Below, piece by piece: positions 36,001-47,090 of a stretch of 64,000 nucleotides of DNA (position 1 is the stretch's first letter; the number at the start of each line of letters is the position of its first letter). The stretch is taken from contig OY744466.1 in assembly GCA_963556145.1 (NCBI GenBank), positions 3,720,001-3,784,000 of the forward strand, in the 5' to 3' direction. Under the pieces are notes generated by a model. That model saw only the letters and a program-made list of their open reading frames with translations, searched no databases and was not told the origin of the DNA. The position numbers and the translations under genes are program-made. The DNA comes from Hygrocybe punicea (taxonomy: Eukaryota > Basidiomycota > Agaricomycetes > Agaricales > Hygrophoraceae).

Positions 36001-36779
36001 CCGGCCACATCAAAAAAACCCCAAACCGCATTTACATTCCAAGTCCTGGATGAATTCCTGATCGACAACTTGAAATGTAAAACAGCCTGCCAAACGTTCC
36101 ACTCCAAACTGCTCCATCTGACATGTTCACAATTCCGATATACTGTCCTGGTATGTTATATTATTTGAGCCATCAACCTTGTTCAATTAACAAATACATA
36201 TATACATAGACTCGTTACCGTGAATTGCTAAGGGTGACATGACAATGGAGAAATCTGAAGGCCTGGAAGTGGAACAGATTGGGCCATCGAAGTGCTCATG
36301 AACCTGGGCCCGGACAACTGACAGTGACTTGTCCAGCATGTCCGATGCCTGGTGTCAATCTCCCCGATGACTGGAAACTGAAGGAGGAGGATGATGGGAT
36401 CATCCTCCCAACATTCGTGATGGATGGAAATTTCAAAGCCGACCACATGAAGATGTGTTGACCCCTTGATGACATCGCAATCTCTGATGGTCATGGGTTT
36501 ATGGTTGGGGACAAGAGATATATGCAGCACATCAAGACATCAAAGGAAGTGAAAAGTGTAAGTTTAACATTGGCGGATCGATCTTGTTAAGATGTTGAAA
36601 GCCTGAACCTTGATAGAAGTCAACATGCAATGAACATTGGGCGGTTAATCAAGCTAACAGCCGAAAACAACATTTGAATATTACTGGCATCGGTGCAGTC
36701 ACTTGTGCATGTCATGGATGCTTTGTTCCACACTCTGTGGTTAACTTTCAAAAGGGTGAAAGGTGTGTGAATCATGTGT

Positions 36780-36910
36780 GCTGACGCCGATGTCATCACC
36801 TATGCCTCTGTTCATGCTGATGCCAATGCCAATGCCGATACTGATGCTGATGCTGATGCTGATGCCAATGCCAATGCTACTTCTAATTCTGATGCTACTT
36901 CTGATGCTAA
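36780..36910. repeat. hexamer satellite in a KDZ intron
   Basis: Units of GATGCTGATGCC, AATGCC and GATACTGATGCT fill the intron before MNMDYAV. The same hexamer type recurs across element A. Confidence 0.7.
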
Positions 36911-39117
36911 CATGACATGTCATCCAGACACATGAACATGGACTATGCAGTCTCAGAAGCACTTAAATATGCATCTGGTTTCAAACAAGTCTTGCTCATC
37001 TATGATGTGATGTGCCAATATGGCAAATACCTGACCGAGAGATTGACTGAAGGGTCCTATCTGGAGATGCCCGATGGTTTACATATCAAGAAGGTGATTG
37101 GCTTGTTTCACATAATGGGACATCAGGACTCTTGCTACCCTCGATACAGCCCTCAGTTTATAGAAGGGGCAGGCCAGGTTGATGGGGAAATTTTGGAAAC
37201 ATTATGGTCTCCATTTGACAATATTGCCAGGAGCACCAGGACTATGACAGCAGCATCCCATCAGGAAATGATTGACAGACATATGAACGACTCAAATTTT
37301 AAGAAACTGATCAGAATTGGTTTGTAAAATGTTATCATTGTCGGTGATTGCGGCTAACAAAAATCTCAGTGTTGACACTGAGGAAAAGATTTCACAAAGC
37401 CACCATCAGGTTAGACAGCAGCCGTTGTGCACTGGATGAGCTCAAGTCAACAGCGGACAGAAACCTGATTCAGAAGTGGACACAAGAGGAGCAAAGAGCC
37501 TAAAAGAACTGAGAACATGATGACATGGTGATGGATTTATACGATGCAAAAATAAGCAAAGGTATTCATTTGACATCCAATTGAACAATTTCTGAACTTG
37601 TGTCTCAGGTCTGACCAAGGAGGAAACAATGTTGGAGTTAACCATCCATGAAAAGACCAATGGTCTGGTGAATGGCACTATCACATGGTTATCCAATGGA
37701 GTGAAAATTGAAGAATCACAGTAGGTGAAATTCTATAAGGAGAGTGCTGAAATTGACCTCTATTGATTTGTACAGAATGTCATTGGCCAATGAAGAGAGA
37801 AAACTTGGCCGTAACCCCAGAGCGGCGGCGTTGCTATCGATGGAGGAAAAAAGATGCCGATTGTTGAACAAAATCACCCGTTTCAACAAATTGTCATCAA
37901 AATTTATGGATTCATGTATGAACAACGAGGATTCAGATTTGACATCAGACACCAATAGATCGGACAATGCAGACAATACTGAACCGGATGTTGAAGACAG
38001 TGCTGATGAGGGGGATGACAGCGACAATCCTTTTATCAGCTGCCGACGACAGAGGTACTCTGATGACTGTTCCCCAATCTATACAAAGTTGTGTCTCCCT
38101 TTTAACCTCCATCGATTGGCAGTCACAAGCTCCGGGAACAAATTACTTTTTGCAGAATTGAAATTGCGAGAAAGCCAGGCTGCAAACACTCTCTATCAAA
38201 TCCGAATATGTCTTGGTCACAAAGTGTTCTTGTTTCGGAAAAATGTTCGACTCATGGTGGGGACTAAGCAAAAAACAAGAGCATGGAAAGAAGTTTATTT
38301 GGTGGAAGCCCAGGTAAGGCACCATGCATGGGTTTATTGCGTGGCTCGAAGAACCATGGTTTGCCTTGGAGCATCAAAAGAGATGCTGGCAACCTACCAG
38401 TTGCTCCGGAGTGATCAACTCAATGCAACAACCGCATTATTGGATCCAAAACAACTGGGGCAACGGAATAGAGTGCTGGCATGGTTTTGGAACATGGATG
38501 TCGACCAAGATGTGGCTAGTAATGGATGGATGGAAGAATGTAAGCTATCTTTGCGATTTCATGATCCTAAATCTGAAATGACTGGTGCTAGTCTATTGGG
38601 TGCATTGGCTCAGGACAAATGCGAATTTCAGCTGCTGGAAAGAGGAATTTGACAGGGTCAAGCAAGAAATGCAGTGGACTATTCACACATTCAAGAAAAA
38701 AGCTGATGAGTGGAGGACTCTTAAGGACTTGGGGACCAGCCTCGGAGCAAAAGGAAAACAATGTTATGCTGCAAGGCAGGTGGCTCTATGGGAACAATTC
38801 ACCACCCAAGCACAGAAGTCGTTCGCAATTTGTCTAAAACATATATAGAAAATCTGCCAAATATACGTGTCTCCATGACGCCGTTCAGCAATGTCACCGC
38901 AGAATAGAACATCGGCGCCAAGATGCAGCAGCTTTACAATGGAAAATCAGGGCCCATTTGCAAGGGTGTCCTCAACATGTCTCATAAGCGACTGGCATAA
39001 CAAGATATCGTTATTAGTGTATTAGTGAGCCTGGCTAGTGACATCTTTCAGAATCAGTGCCAATTGAGTGATACAGTCTATGAAAATTTCAAACACAGAT
39101 AAATAAAACATTCATCA

Positions 39118-40307
39118 TTGACCTATACCAGCTTTCTTATGGCACAAACATGGGAATGTCAACACCTCCTGAATCTCCTTGGACGCCGAGTCAAAATGGC
39201 AACATGGGTGTTGATAGCCGATTGGGATGAGCTGACCATCGAGCAGCAGACAAGATGGGAATCGAACATGTGGTCAGAAATAGTGAGTTCATTGACTTAA
39301 TGCTAGCTCTGTCTGCTAAAACAATTTACACTTTCTTGTGCAGGCAGCAGCCATGGTCACCATTGGCACTGTGCAAATCACCAGAATCAGATTGGAAATC
39401 CCGGATGTGATTCGAGAAACAGCTAAATTGCTGTATCGACATGCTCTGCCATATTTATGGAAGGATGTTTCTAAACAAGACCTCCCAATCGACACATTGC
39501 CCCCTGCCTTTGTCATCAAACATCTGGATGGTGGGCATTGGTGGGAGGAAGAGGAAGGATCGGTCCCTGAGGCTCCAGGATGCATTCTGATCTCCTTTGC
39601 GGGATACTTTGCAGCGGTGACCATGATGCAGGTATTATTTTTTGTTCTCAGCTTACCATATTCCAGAGTTGAATCATGGACAGCCTGAAACAGCCCTTGC
39701 CTTTTGAATGGCATATGCATCGACTTTGGGCGGGTTATCAGAGGAGCTGCCCCAACTTTGGGAGGTGAGGTTTGCCTGCGAGAAATCCATGACAGCTGCT
39801 CATTCATGAGTCAATTGAAAGGCCCTCGACAACATCAAAGAACAGGTTCTCGATATGCCGAATGTTGCCACTGGGCCATCAAGCCCAAAGAGCGGTCCAT
39901 CAAGTCAGTCAAGCAGTCCATGTTGGAATGGATTGCCCCTCATTGAAACATTGTCGGATTGTCAAACATTGGCATTGGCATCGGCGTCCAGTGCTGAGAT
40001 GGATGTCGACGAATTGGATGGCACCAGCTTAGATAACACCTCGATGTCAACTGACAAAGGCAAGGGGCGAGAAGAGAGGCTTGAAGATCGGTGGGGTCTT
40101 CAACCTGCTTCTTTATCATCAGCGTTTATCGAAAGTCTGTCTGTCAAGCAAAACACTGAACTTTGGAGTTATCTTGGGATGCTCTGAGTGGAGATGGAAA
40201 CCAGCTACATGCTGATTCAAAGGCAGGCTTTCGAAAAAATAGATGAAGCGAAGCTGTTGAGCATGAGGCGGAAGACTCTGGACAAAATACATCGTCAGTT
40301 GGCATAG
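39118..40307 (+). pseudogene. unknown gene between KDZ and TET/JBP in element A
   Basis: Open segments read WECQHLLNLLGRRVKMATWV, LIADWDELTIEQQTRWE, then after an intron IRLEIPDVIRETAKLLYRHA, PYLWKDVSKQDLPIDTLPPA and HLDGGHWWEEEEGSVPEAPG. A Ser-rich acidic segment (AEMDVDELDGTSLDNTSMST) leads to a helical tail (ETSYMLIQRQAFEKIDEAKL, ending RRKTLDKIHRQLA at 40304). An in-frame TGA at 40185 separates YLGML from VEMETSYM. The coding signal is clear, but no family is recognised. Confidence 0.45.
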
Positions 40308-40463
40308 GTCTGATCAGTGTTATCCTATATGTATGCCCTTCTGTAGTATTTTTCCGGTATTATCATAAAGAACAAGTAAAGAACAAGTAACTCAGCTAAT
40401 GGGCAGATAAAAAGAAGTCTTTATGTGATCAACAGTCATCCATGATGCTGCCTGCACCCCTAC

Positions 40464-41700
40464 TCACTCATGCACATTATCTCTCATATAAAATGCAAGG
40501 CAAACACGATCACCATCCGTCAGACGAACCCTGTGTCTTAAAAGTCGTCCACCGAGATGGGCAAGTGTACCTGAATTGTACTGTAATCTAATGCCGATGT
40601 TCGACAAGTCCAGAACGGCTTCCTTGTATGGCCCGATTGTAGCCAAAATGTCATATCACTCCACCCGTGAATTGTTGTCCTGATGTGCTGGTGTTTCTTG
40701 ATTGCTTATCACTGACATCCCTACACACCGAGGACCATCGGCTCAGGACATCAGAGAGTTCGGCATTGGATTCCAAACGCCGAAGTGTCTCTCGGCCACA
40801 CTTGTACAATTCGGGGTGTGTAATGGAAAGAGTTGCTGATATGAGTGCGATCCATTCACTTGCAGCATCTAGCCAGGCCCTTCCACCGGCTTCGGCATTC
40901 GTGTCTTTCAAGGCCAAGGAAACCACAATGGGTTCATTTTGCATCTGCATTCATATATATTCCGCTATTGCCATGTCTTCAATGATAATAATTACATCAT
41001 GTCCTTGTTGAAACCAAGCAGGAGAAAGCTCTACTGTGCCTGGCATTATACAACCACATTGACTGTTAGCCTGAAATAATGCTGGATCAGTCCTCCAGTT
41101 CTTCTTCGTGGCACTTGACATGCTTCGAGACAACAATTTGTTCATATGCTTTAGCCATTCGGCAATGATAGCCTGTTAATGTAATTTGAATTCAGAGGTG
41201 TCAGTCATGGCAAACCACTTACTTTTCGAGTCGGTGTCAATGCATCGGGCAGATACCAGCAAAGGATACGTCTGTGGCGATCGCGAACACTTAGCGGAGT
41301 GTTTACCATTCATGGGGGATTCCAGAGCAAGGGATGACGGCGCATTAGAGCAGCCTCCTTTGTCACATTGAAGCCCGTCGGCTTTTGACCCAATCTTGAT
41401 GAATATCGGTCGGCATCCCATTCCAATGTAACTAAAGTCGAATTCAGTAGAAGATTTACTGCAGAAATGAGCAGCAATATTAATACCGTGATTTTGGTAT
41501 GCCAATACCAATCTATCAATCAACAGCTCACAATCACATATTAATTGAGTGCTGAAGTCCATCGGTGGTAAGATGCACCCCATGGATGCCCTGTGTGGGC
41601 TGATACATTGTCCAAATTTTTGGCCGAGGTACGTAGATATTCTGTTGGTGAAGTCGGCAATGGATCCCGATCGAAAAGAGTGGCTCATTGTGTAGGGGCA
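40464..41700 (-). pseudogene. TET/JBP-type dioxygenase pseudogene (element A)
   Basis: The minus-strand C-terminal part contains the 2-oxoglutarate/Fe(II) dioxygenase core of the fungal TET/JBP family: an HxD motif (NQETPAHQDNN, His codon 40683-40685, Asp 40677-40679), the distal His in GGRLLRHRV (40533-40535) and the 2-oxoglutarate-binding Arg in DGDRVCLAF (40506-40508), then YMRDNVHE and a stop. All are in one frame. Between HQD and the distal His, the Trp codon of the conserved E-W-Y-D is TGA (40656-40658), and a one-base shift separates the core from the upstream helix region (WLDAASEWIALISATLSITH). Such enzymes oxidise 5-methylcytosine in DNA. The first part (41150-41700) is too degraded to read. 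Confidence 0.8.
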
Positions 41701-41749
41701 GGGAATGAAGGTTATGAATGAAATTAATATTACCCATTTGGGGTTTATA

Positions 41750-42675
41750 TCCATATACAATATGAACAATGAAAAGTCAACCATGGTTCAAATGAACGAG
41801 ATTCTGCAAAATCTTTTTAGAGATCGGGAGATTGATTTACAATGCTCTATATGCAGTTGCCCTATGCAAAGGCTCTTTCCCAAGTTAGGCACTTAGTCCA
41901 CAAACCAAAACAGGTCAGAACATGGTCAAACATAAGCCGACACTGATGCCAATGCCAATGCCAATGCCAGCGCCGATCCCTATGCCAATGCCAATGCCAA
42001 TGCCAATGCCGATTTCATTGCTGAAGATGATGTTTATGCTCTTGCTGAGACACCGAGGCTGGACGAAATTTGGAAGGGTGTTTGTCCAATTGTCAGCCAA
42101 TGAATATTATTATTATTGTGAACCTCAGCCCAACGGTCTGAGACGGTTAACAATACTCCCAAAGAAACTTGGCTGAATGGTCTGAGACGGTTAACAATAC
42201 TCCCGAAGAAACTTGGCTGAACGGTCTGAGATGGTTAACAATACTCCAGCAAAAACACAGCCCAACAGTCTAAGACGGGTAACAATACCCCAGCAGAAAC
42301 TCGGCCCAATGGTCTGAGACGGTTAACAATACTTCCGAAGAACCTCAGCCCAATGGTCTGAGACAGTTAACAATACCCCAGCACAAACTCGGCCCAACGG
42401 TGTGAGTTGGGTAACAAACCCCAGCAGAAACATGGCCCATCAGTCTCATATGGGTAATGATTCCCCCATAGAACTTCGGCCAAATGGTCTCACATGGATA
42501 ACACTATTCTGGCTCAAACCTCGGCCCACCCATCTAACACCAGAACTATGACATTCCTGAGTTACCCCGTCAGGTACCTGACAATATTATTTTGTTGGCC
42601 CAGATCAGCTGGCCCATCTCAAACGCAACATTGTCAACCTCGGTTGGCTGGTCTAGCACAGGATAAGTCATGTCA
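41750..42675. repeat. right terminal inverted repeat of element A
   Basis: Reverse complement of 25636-26415. It holds an AATGCC hexamer array (41940-42015), the block GCCAATGAATATTATTATTA and about eight and a half tandem units of 44 bp (42125-42500), built on GGTCTGAGACGGTTAACAAT. More repeat units than on the left explain its greater length. It ends near CAGGATAAGTCATGTCATG. Confidence 0.88.
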
Positions 42676-42922
42676 TGGGCTGAGTATGTTGGGGATGTGG
42701 GGCAGTGAACCGCCAGGCTCAGCATTGTAAAGTGAAAAAGGGTCGCCTAGGTGTGTGGGATTGGAGGGCCGAGAGGTCGTGTGGGGCTCATGTTGGGATG
42801 GTTCAATATATGGGAATGGCTGGAGATTCTTCGGCCCAGTCAAATTGCGTAGGGGCAGGCATGGGTGTGGGTATACTCACAAAGGTAAGAGTGGACATGC
42901 GAATCGAGCCATTTGCGGTCCC

Positions 42923-44100
42923 TCATTGGCCTTTCCCGTCATCTTGGTGCATATCCTCATTCATCACCAGGACTTCCTCACTCATCTCGGCTACCCTCGT
43001 TGTCTCTGTCTCCCCGTTCCTCGTGTACACGTCAGCTCGCGTTTCGACATCGTCTGGCCATGGGGCTTGTGCTTGTGACTTCCTGGGGGCGACACCGTGA
43101 CTCAGGGCTAGTGTGGGCACGGATTGGCCTGGAATTGGCACCAGCATGGTGGACTCGCGATTCGATGCATGGATGGACGTGATCCTCAGCAGGGGTGGTG
43201 GATTTTGGGTCGACACAGGCATGTGACGCGTTGGGGTGTGTTGGGAAACATTTTCACACGAGAATGGGGCTGTTTGGGTGTTTTCATGCACACTGGGCAT
43301 TGGCGGCTGCGTTGGTGGCTCGTCTGTCTGTACTGATGCGAACGCGCAGGTGGATAGGGTTATTTGGGTGGGTGTTGACGCATGGCGCGTCTTGTCTTCA
43401 ATGCTGGGTGAGGGCACGCGTGTTGGGACATGTGTGGTTTTTGGCATGGTTGGGTCAGCCAGTGTGGCATGCTCAGATGTGGGTGGGGTCTTTCCTGGTA
43501 TCGATGTCTGTGCTGATGTGGATATGCAGGTGGGGGGCACCCTTTGGGCCGATGCGGAGATGGTGGTGGGTGATCAAAGCTGGGTTGCTACAGAAATAGA
43601 AGCTGGCGGCATTGTCTGGGTTGACACTGATACGCGGGTCGATGGGACCGTTTGGGTCAACACGGAGATGCTGCTGGATGCTGTTTGGGTCGACGTGGGT
43701 GTCAGTGTTTGCATTGACATGCATACATGGGTGCATGACTCTGTCTGGGTTGCCGCTGGCACTGTTTTTGGCATTGTGTCTGTCTGTACTGGCATGGAGA
43801 TGCTGGTGGGTGGCTCTGGCTGGGTTGCCATGTTCGTCTGTGTTGATGCTGATATGTGGGTTGGCAGGGCCATTTGGGTCAATTCCCAACGTGTATGTTC
43901 TTTGGTGATGCCTTGTGCTTGGCCTTTCTCAACACATGAGAAGACCAATTTCTTGACATCTTGGATATGCATAACATTGCCATCTTTGAGCTGGGAAACT
44001 GAAGCAGCAGATGCAGGTTGTTGCTGATTCGCTGATGCTGGGAGTTTTTTTGTTGTTTTCTGAGCCCTTTCAGCATATCTTTTCCATGATACATGGGTCA
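42923..44100 (-). pseudogene. Ser/Thr/Gln/Pro repeat protein
   Basis: One minus-strand frame, open except for a TGA at 43574-43576, encodes a helical N-terminal part (AERAQKTTKKLPASANQQQP, MHIQDVKKLVFSCVEKGQAQ) and then at least ten imperfect repeats of about 15 residues centred on STQT, such as ALPTHISASTQTNMATQP, SSSISVLTQTVPSTRVSVST and QTMPPASISVATQL. The C-terminus is acidic (MSEEVLVMNEDMHQDDGKGQ). The TGA is followed by TCA, as expected if CGA became TGA. The repeat is low-complexity, probably disordered. It starts just outside element A and may belong to region B. Start codon uncertain. Confidence 0.5.
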
Positions 44101-44199
44101 GCCGAGATGGACAATTCCCACTCCAAGTGGGCTGGCTTATCTCGGCCGACCAATATCTTTCTCCAGGGCAGATGGCTTGGCCGAGGGTTCCATGTTCGG

Positions 44200-44340
44200 A
44201 GAAGCATGGGTTGGCTGAAGCAGAGGGATATATCGGCTGGCCATGGAACATGGATTGGCCGACCTGGCTGGGTATTTTGGCTGGCCATGGAACGTGGATT
44301 GGCCGACGGGTCTGGGTATTTTGGCTGGCCATGGAACAGT
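44200..44340. repeat. tandem repeat of GGCCATGGAACRTGGATTGG units
   Basis: Three imperfect copies of a unit of about 54 bp (TTGGCTGGCCATGGAACATG...GATTGGCCGAC...GGGTATT). The short frames through it are by-products of the repeat. Confidence 0.7.
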
Positions 44341-44711
44341 GTTGCCACAAATGCAACAGGTGGGTTGTATCTGTTCATTCAGCCTGCTCTGAACATACCC
44401 ACCTTACATCTTTGGACTCTTACCCACCCCTTGCCATGTGCCACAGATTTGGTACTTGCTCCTCTATCCTTGTGTTCTGGAATTTATCAATATTCACAAT
44501 TCATCATATTCTCCTAATCACGTCCTGCACCGACTTGCAATCCCCTGAGTCATCTACTTGTAATCCACATTGCTATTTGTTGCCATCAATCACGTGATTT
44601 GTCATCACCTCATGTTCACCATGAGGCATTCTTCCATTGTTCCGGACAACGACGTTCTGCCTTTGTTCCAGACAACGACATTTGCCTTCATTCTCCTCAG
44701 TTTTTGCCTAA

Positions 44712-46931
44712 ATGAAGTGGATCACCCCAGAATTTACTAAGATCCTCGAGGACGGTTATCCTGATTTTAGGAGATCCACTGGTGAAGATCGTATTCGTGT
44801 CCTGAAAGGGATCAGGAAACTTTTAAAAAAATCGGCACAACAAACCAACACACAATGGCCCCCAAATATGCAACAGGTCTGTATATTCTAATACTACCCT
44901 TCAGATAAGCCTAACAGCATTATACCATGAATACAGAAAATTCAAACTTGGTACCACAATCATCAGTCAAAATTGGAGAGCGACACTGAGGATGCTCCGA
45001 AATATACAAAGAAGTGGAATGCAAGGTTGGTTACAAGAGAAAAGATGACCAAGGAAATCGACGCTAGGACGGTGGAGCTGTCTGGAGAAACCGGAGGAAA
45101 GCCCGGCTACATCAAGCACTATGGCAAAGCGTGGAGTGATATTTACGGTTCCTTGACCGAAGAGAAAAAACAAGAATTTGAAGCTCTTGCCGACGCCTGG
45201 AACCAGCAAGGTCCACCCTTGGAAGTCAAACGACGGTACTAATAATCTTCTTTCGTCTGCATGATGCTAATCTTCTACCTTATCCAGCCGAGCAGCAAAA
45301 GATTTCGGTAAGACGGCGATGAAGTTTATGAAGGACATAGATGAGCAGATGGGAGTAAAAATATTCATGTTGGTGGGATATGAAGATGAAGATGGGACTG
45401 TAACCAAAGGAAAGTGGGTTGATTCCTGCTTTGTGTCAATCACGTACTTATCTTCCCTTCCTGTGAGGTTTGAGACACCGGCCCCAGTACACAAGAAGTT
45501 CATCGGCGTCTTCAAAAATAACGGGGATGACATTTGGACCAAATGGGATGAACATTTGGGGTCCCTTTTTAATCATGACAGTACGATTAGCCATTGTTCC
45601 ATCTTTCCCATGTAATGTGTTCCAGATGAATCCGATGGAGCGAAGACCAACAGTGAAGACGATGATGGTGGTCCAACGACTAGATATGACAAAAGCCTGC
45701 CGTTCAAGCTTGAGATCGATGAGGACGGTTTTCCTATGGTACCGAATGTGTCAACTATGTCATTGGTCGATGTAAGAAACATGTTTAGATCACTGATGAC
45801 CATGTCATATCGTACGTACCTCAACATTGGCCAAGCTTACTGTACTCATATTCATTTGAAGGTCAGATGTGCAACAACAGTGTCGTCGCTGTTCCATGGG
45901 GAAAAATTGGACAAAATCGAAACCAATACATCGAGGACATCTACTTTCCCTCTCACGTAGAACTATGGGAACCGTGGAAAATGAAACTCAATGAACTTCG
46001 GACCGTCCACCAATTTTGGTTGCAACGGCAGAAACTCGGTGAAAAACCATTCCGATTTAAAACCGTCCTGAAGACCGACCAGCGAGCACCAAATGCATTC
46101 GTGCAAAAAAAGAAGAAGTTCCATGCTGCTGCTGCTTTGGCCAGGACCGATCGTTCGGCGCCATCAAACTCCAGTAGGGAAACGACATCTATTCCTGCCG
46201 GAGCTGCACAATCAAGTGCTATGGGAGCTGCACAATCGAATGCTATCAGACCTTGCAGATCCAAATCGAATGTTCCAGCATTAAAGACAGTCCACCCCAA
46301 GAAGAAAACAGAAAATGCCGCCAATTCCAGCAAGGGAAAACAGAAAGCAGTCAGTAGCGAAGAGGGCGACGATAGTTGGAGTGACGAGTGTGCAAGTAGT
46401 GGTAGCTTTGATGGACGTGGTGGCGACAGCAAGATGGATGACAATACATCGACATTGAAGCTTCTGTGGACGAAAAAGAAGACGGAGAGACAAGCAAAGC
46501 AAAAGGAGCAAGCAGAACGGGTAGCAGCACAGAACCGAGAGATGGCAAGACAGTTACAAGAAGTACAAGAGCGGGAGACGTGAGAGGCCCAGGAGAGGGA
46601 GGCACGAGAGGCGCGGGAGAGGGCTGAAGGGGAGGCACTCGAGGCATGAGATGCACAGGACAGGGAGGCACAAGTCGCGCGGGAGAGGGCGGAACAGGAG
46701 GCACGAGAGGCGCGGGAGAGGGCGGAACGGGAGGCACGAGAGGCACAGGAGAGGGACGCACGAAAGGGCCGGGAGGAGGCCAGGAAGAAAGAGGCACGAG
46801 ACGCCCAGGAGAGGGAGGCACGAGAGGCACGGGAGAGGGAGACAAACGAGGCACGGGAGAGTGATGTTGCACAACAAAGATGCCCAGGGAAGTTGGACAG
46901 CTCAAGAAATGCTGGTAAAAATGCGAGGTAA
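44712..46931 (+). pseudogene. HMG-box-like protein of region B
   Basis: ATG 44712 opens MKWITPEFTKILEDGYPDFR and exon 1 ends at 44876. Exon 2 starts at 44937 (KIQTWYHNHQSKLESDTEDA) and contains an HMG-box-like pair of helices (IKHYGKAWSDIYGSLTEEKK, FEALADAWNQQGPPLEVKRR), splitting at a CG|GTACT donor. Exon 3 starts RAAKDFGKTAMKFMKDIDEQ. Later exons hold PSHVELWEPWKMKLNELRTV and a Lys/acidic region. The end is a long Arg/Glu/Ala coiled coil (EREAREARERAE repeats) to TAA at 46929. Two TGA codons (46581 and 46647) stand where the repeat demands CGA, so this coil is cut in the present sequence. It is a homologue of the element A gene at 30607-32962. Confidence 0.6.
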
Positions 46932-47090
46932 AGCTATCCCATTTGTGGGGATGCAGCTCACAATTTGCATTACCACAAGCAGTCAACCCTTGCGATGTTC
47001 TACACAGCGGAAATAGGCTTTGTTGAATGTGCCTAAAAAGGTGATATGTGGAATAAATCATAAATATATAATACTTGTGTCAAGACGGTC

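Larger units (their letters stand above)
33204..38848 (+). pseudogene. KDZ transposase of element A, split by an LTR
   Basis: Start ATG 33204 (MVKSFKRKSAPHVSRVALRE). A CxC2-type Cys cluster follows (CLGCSMAEGTWKCMTCFGNP, YCQKCCANVH, FHQVERWTG, LHLGHGGLECP). After an interruption by the LTR at 34079-36000, the chain resumes at FQVLDEFLIDNLKCKTACQ. The RNase H-like core has Asp codons at 36941 (MNMDYAV) and 37004 (YDVMCQY) and the acidic GAGQVDGEILETLW motif (37181-37201). The C-terminal half (MSLANEERKLGRNPRAAALL to QAQKSFAICLKHI) is present. Stops occur near 36460, in the segment 37430-37510 and around 38650. KDZ enzymes are cut-and-paste transposases of fungi and some animals. The homologue at 61462 is intact; this one is dead. 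Confidence 0.92.
25636..42675. mobile_element. element A: about 17-kb KDZ transposon with long inverted repeats
   Basis: Left and right terminal regions (25636-26415 and 41750-42675) are imperfect reverse complements over their whole length, including a 44-bp tandem repeat array. Between them are six genes: an unknown minus-strand gene, a Zn-cluster/coiled-coil gene, an HMG-like gene, a KDZ transposase, another unknown gene and a TET/JBP dioxygenase pseudogene. Homology between the flanks fades outward of 25636 and 42675, which I take as the ends; no target duplication was found there. The transposase is split by an LTR and the TET/JBP copy has stops, so it cannot move by itself. Confidence 0.8.

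Noticed and set aside
42125..42500. 44-bp repeat array as a possible CRISPR.
   Set aside because: Units are directly adjacent with no unique spacers, lie in a transposon end and occur in a eukaryotic genome.
43000..44700. Left inverted repeat of region B.
   Set aside because: I looked for a match to any sequence further right and found none; the right end is outside the window, so no boundary can be claimed.
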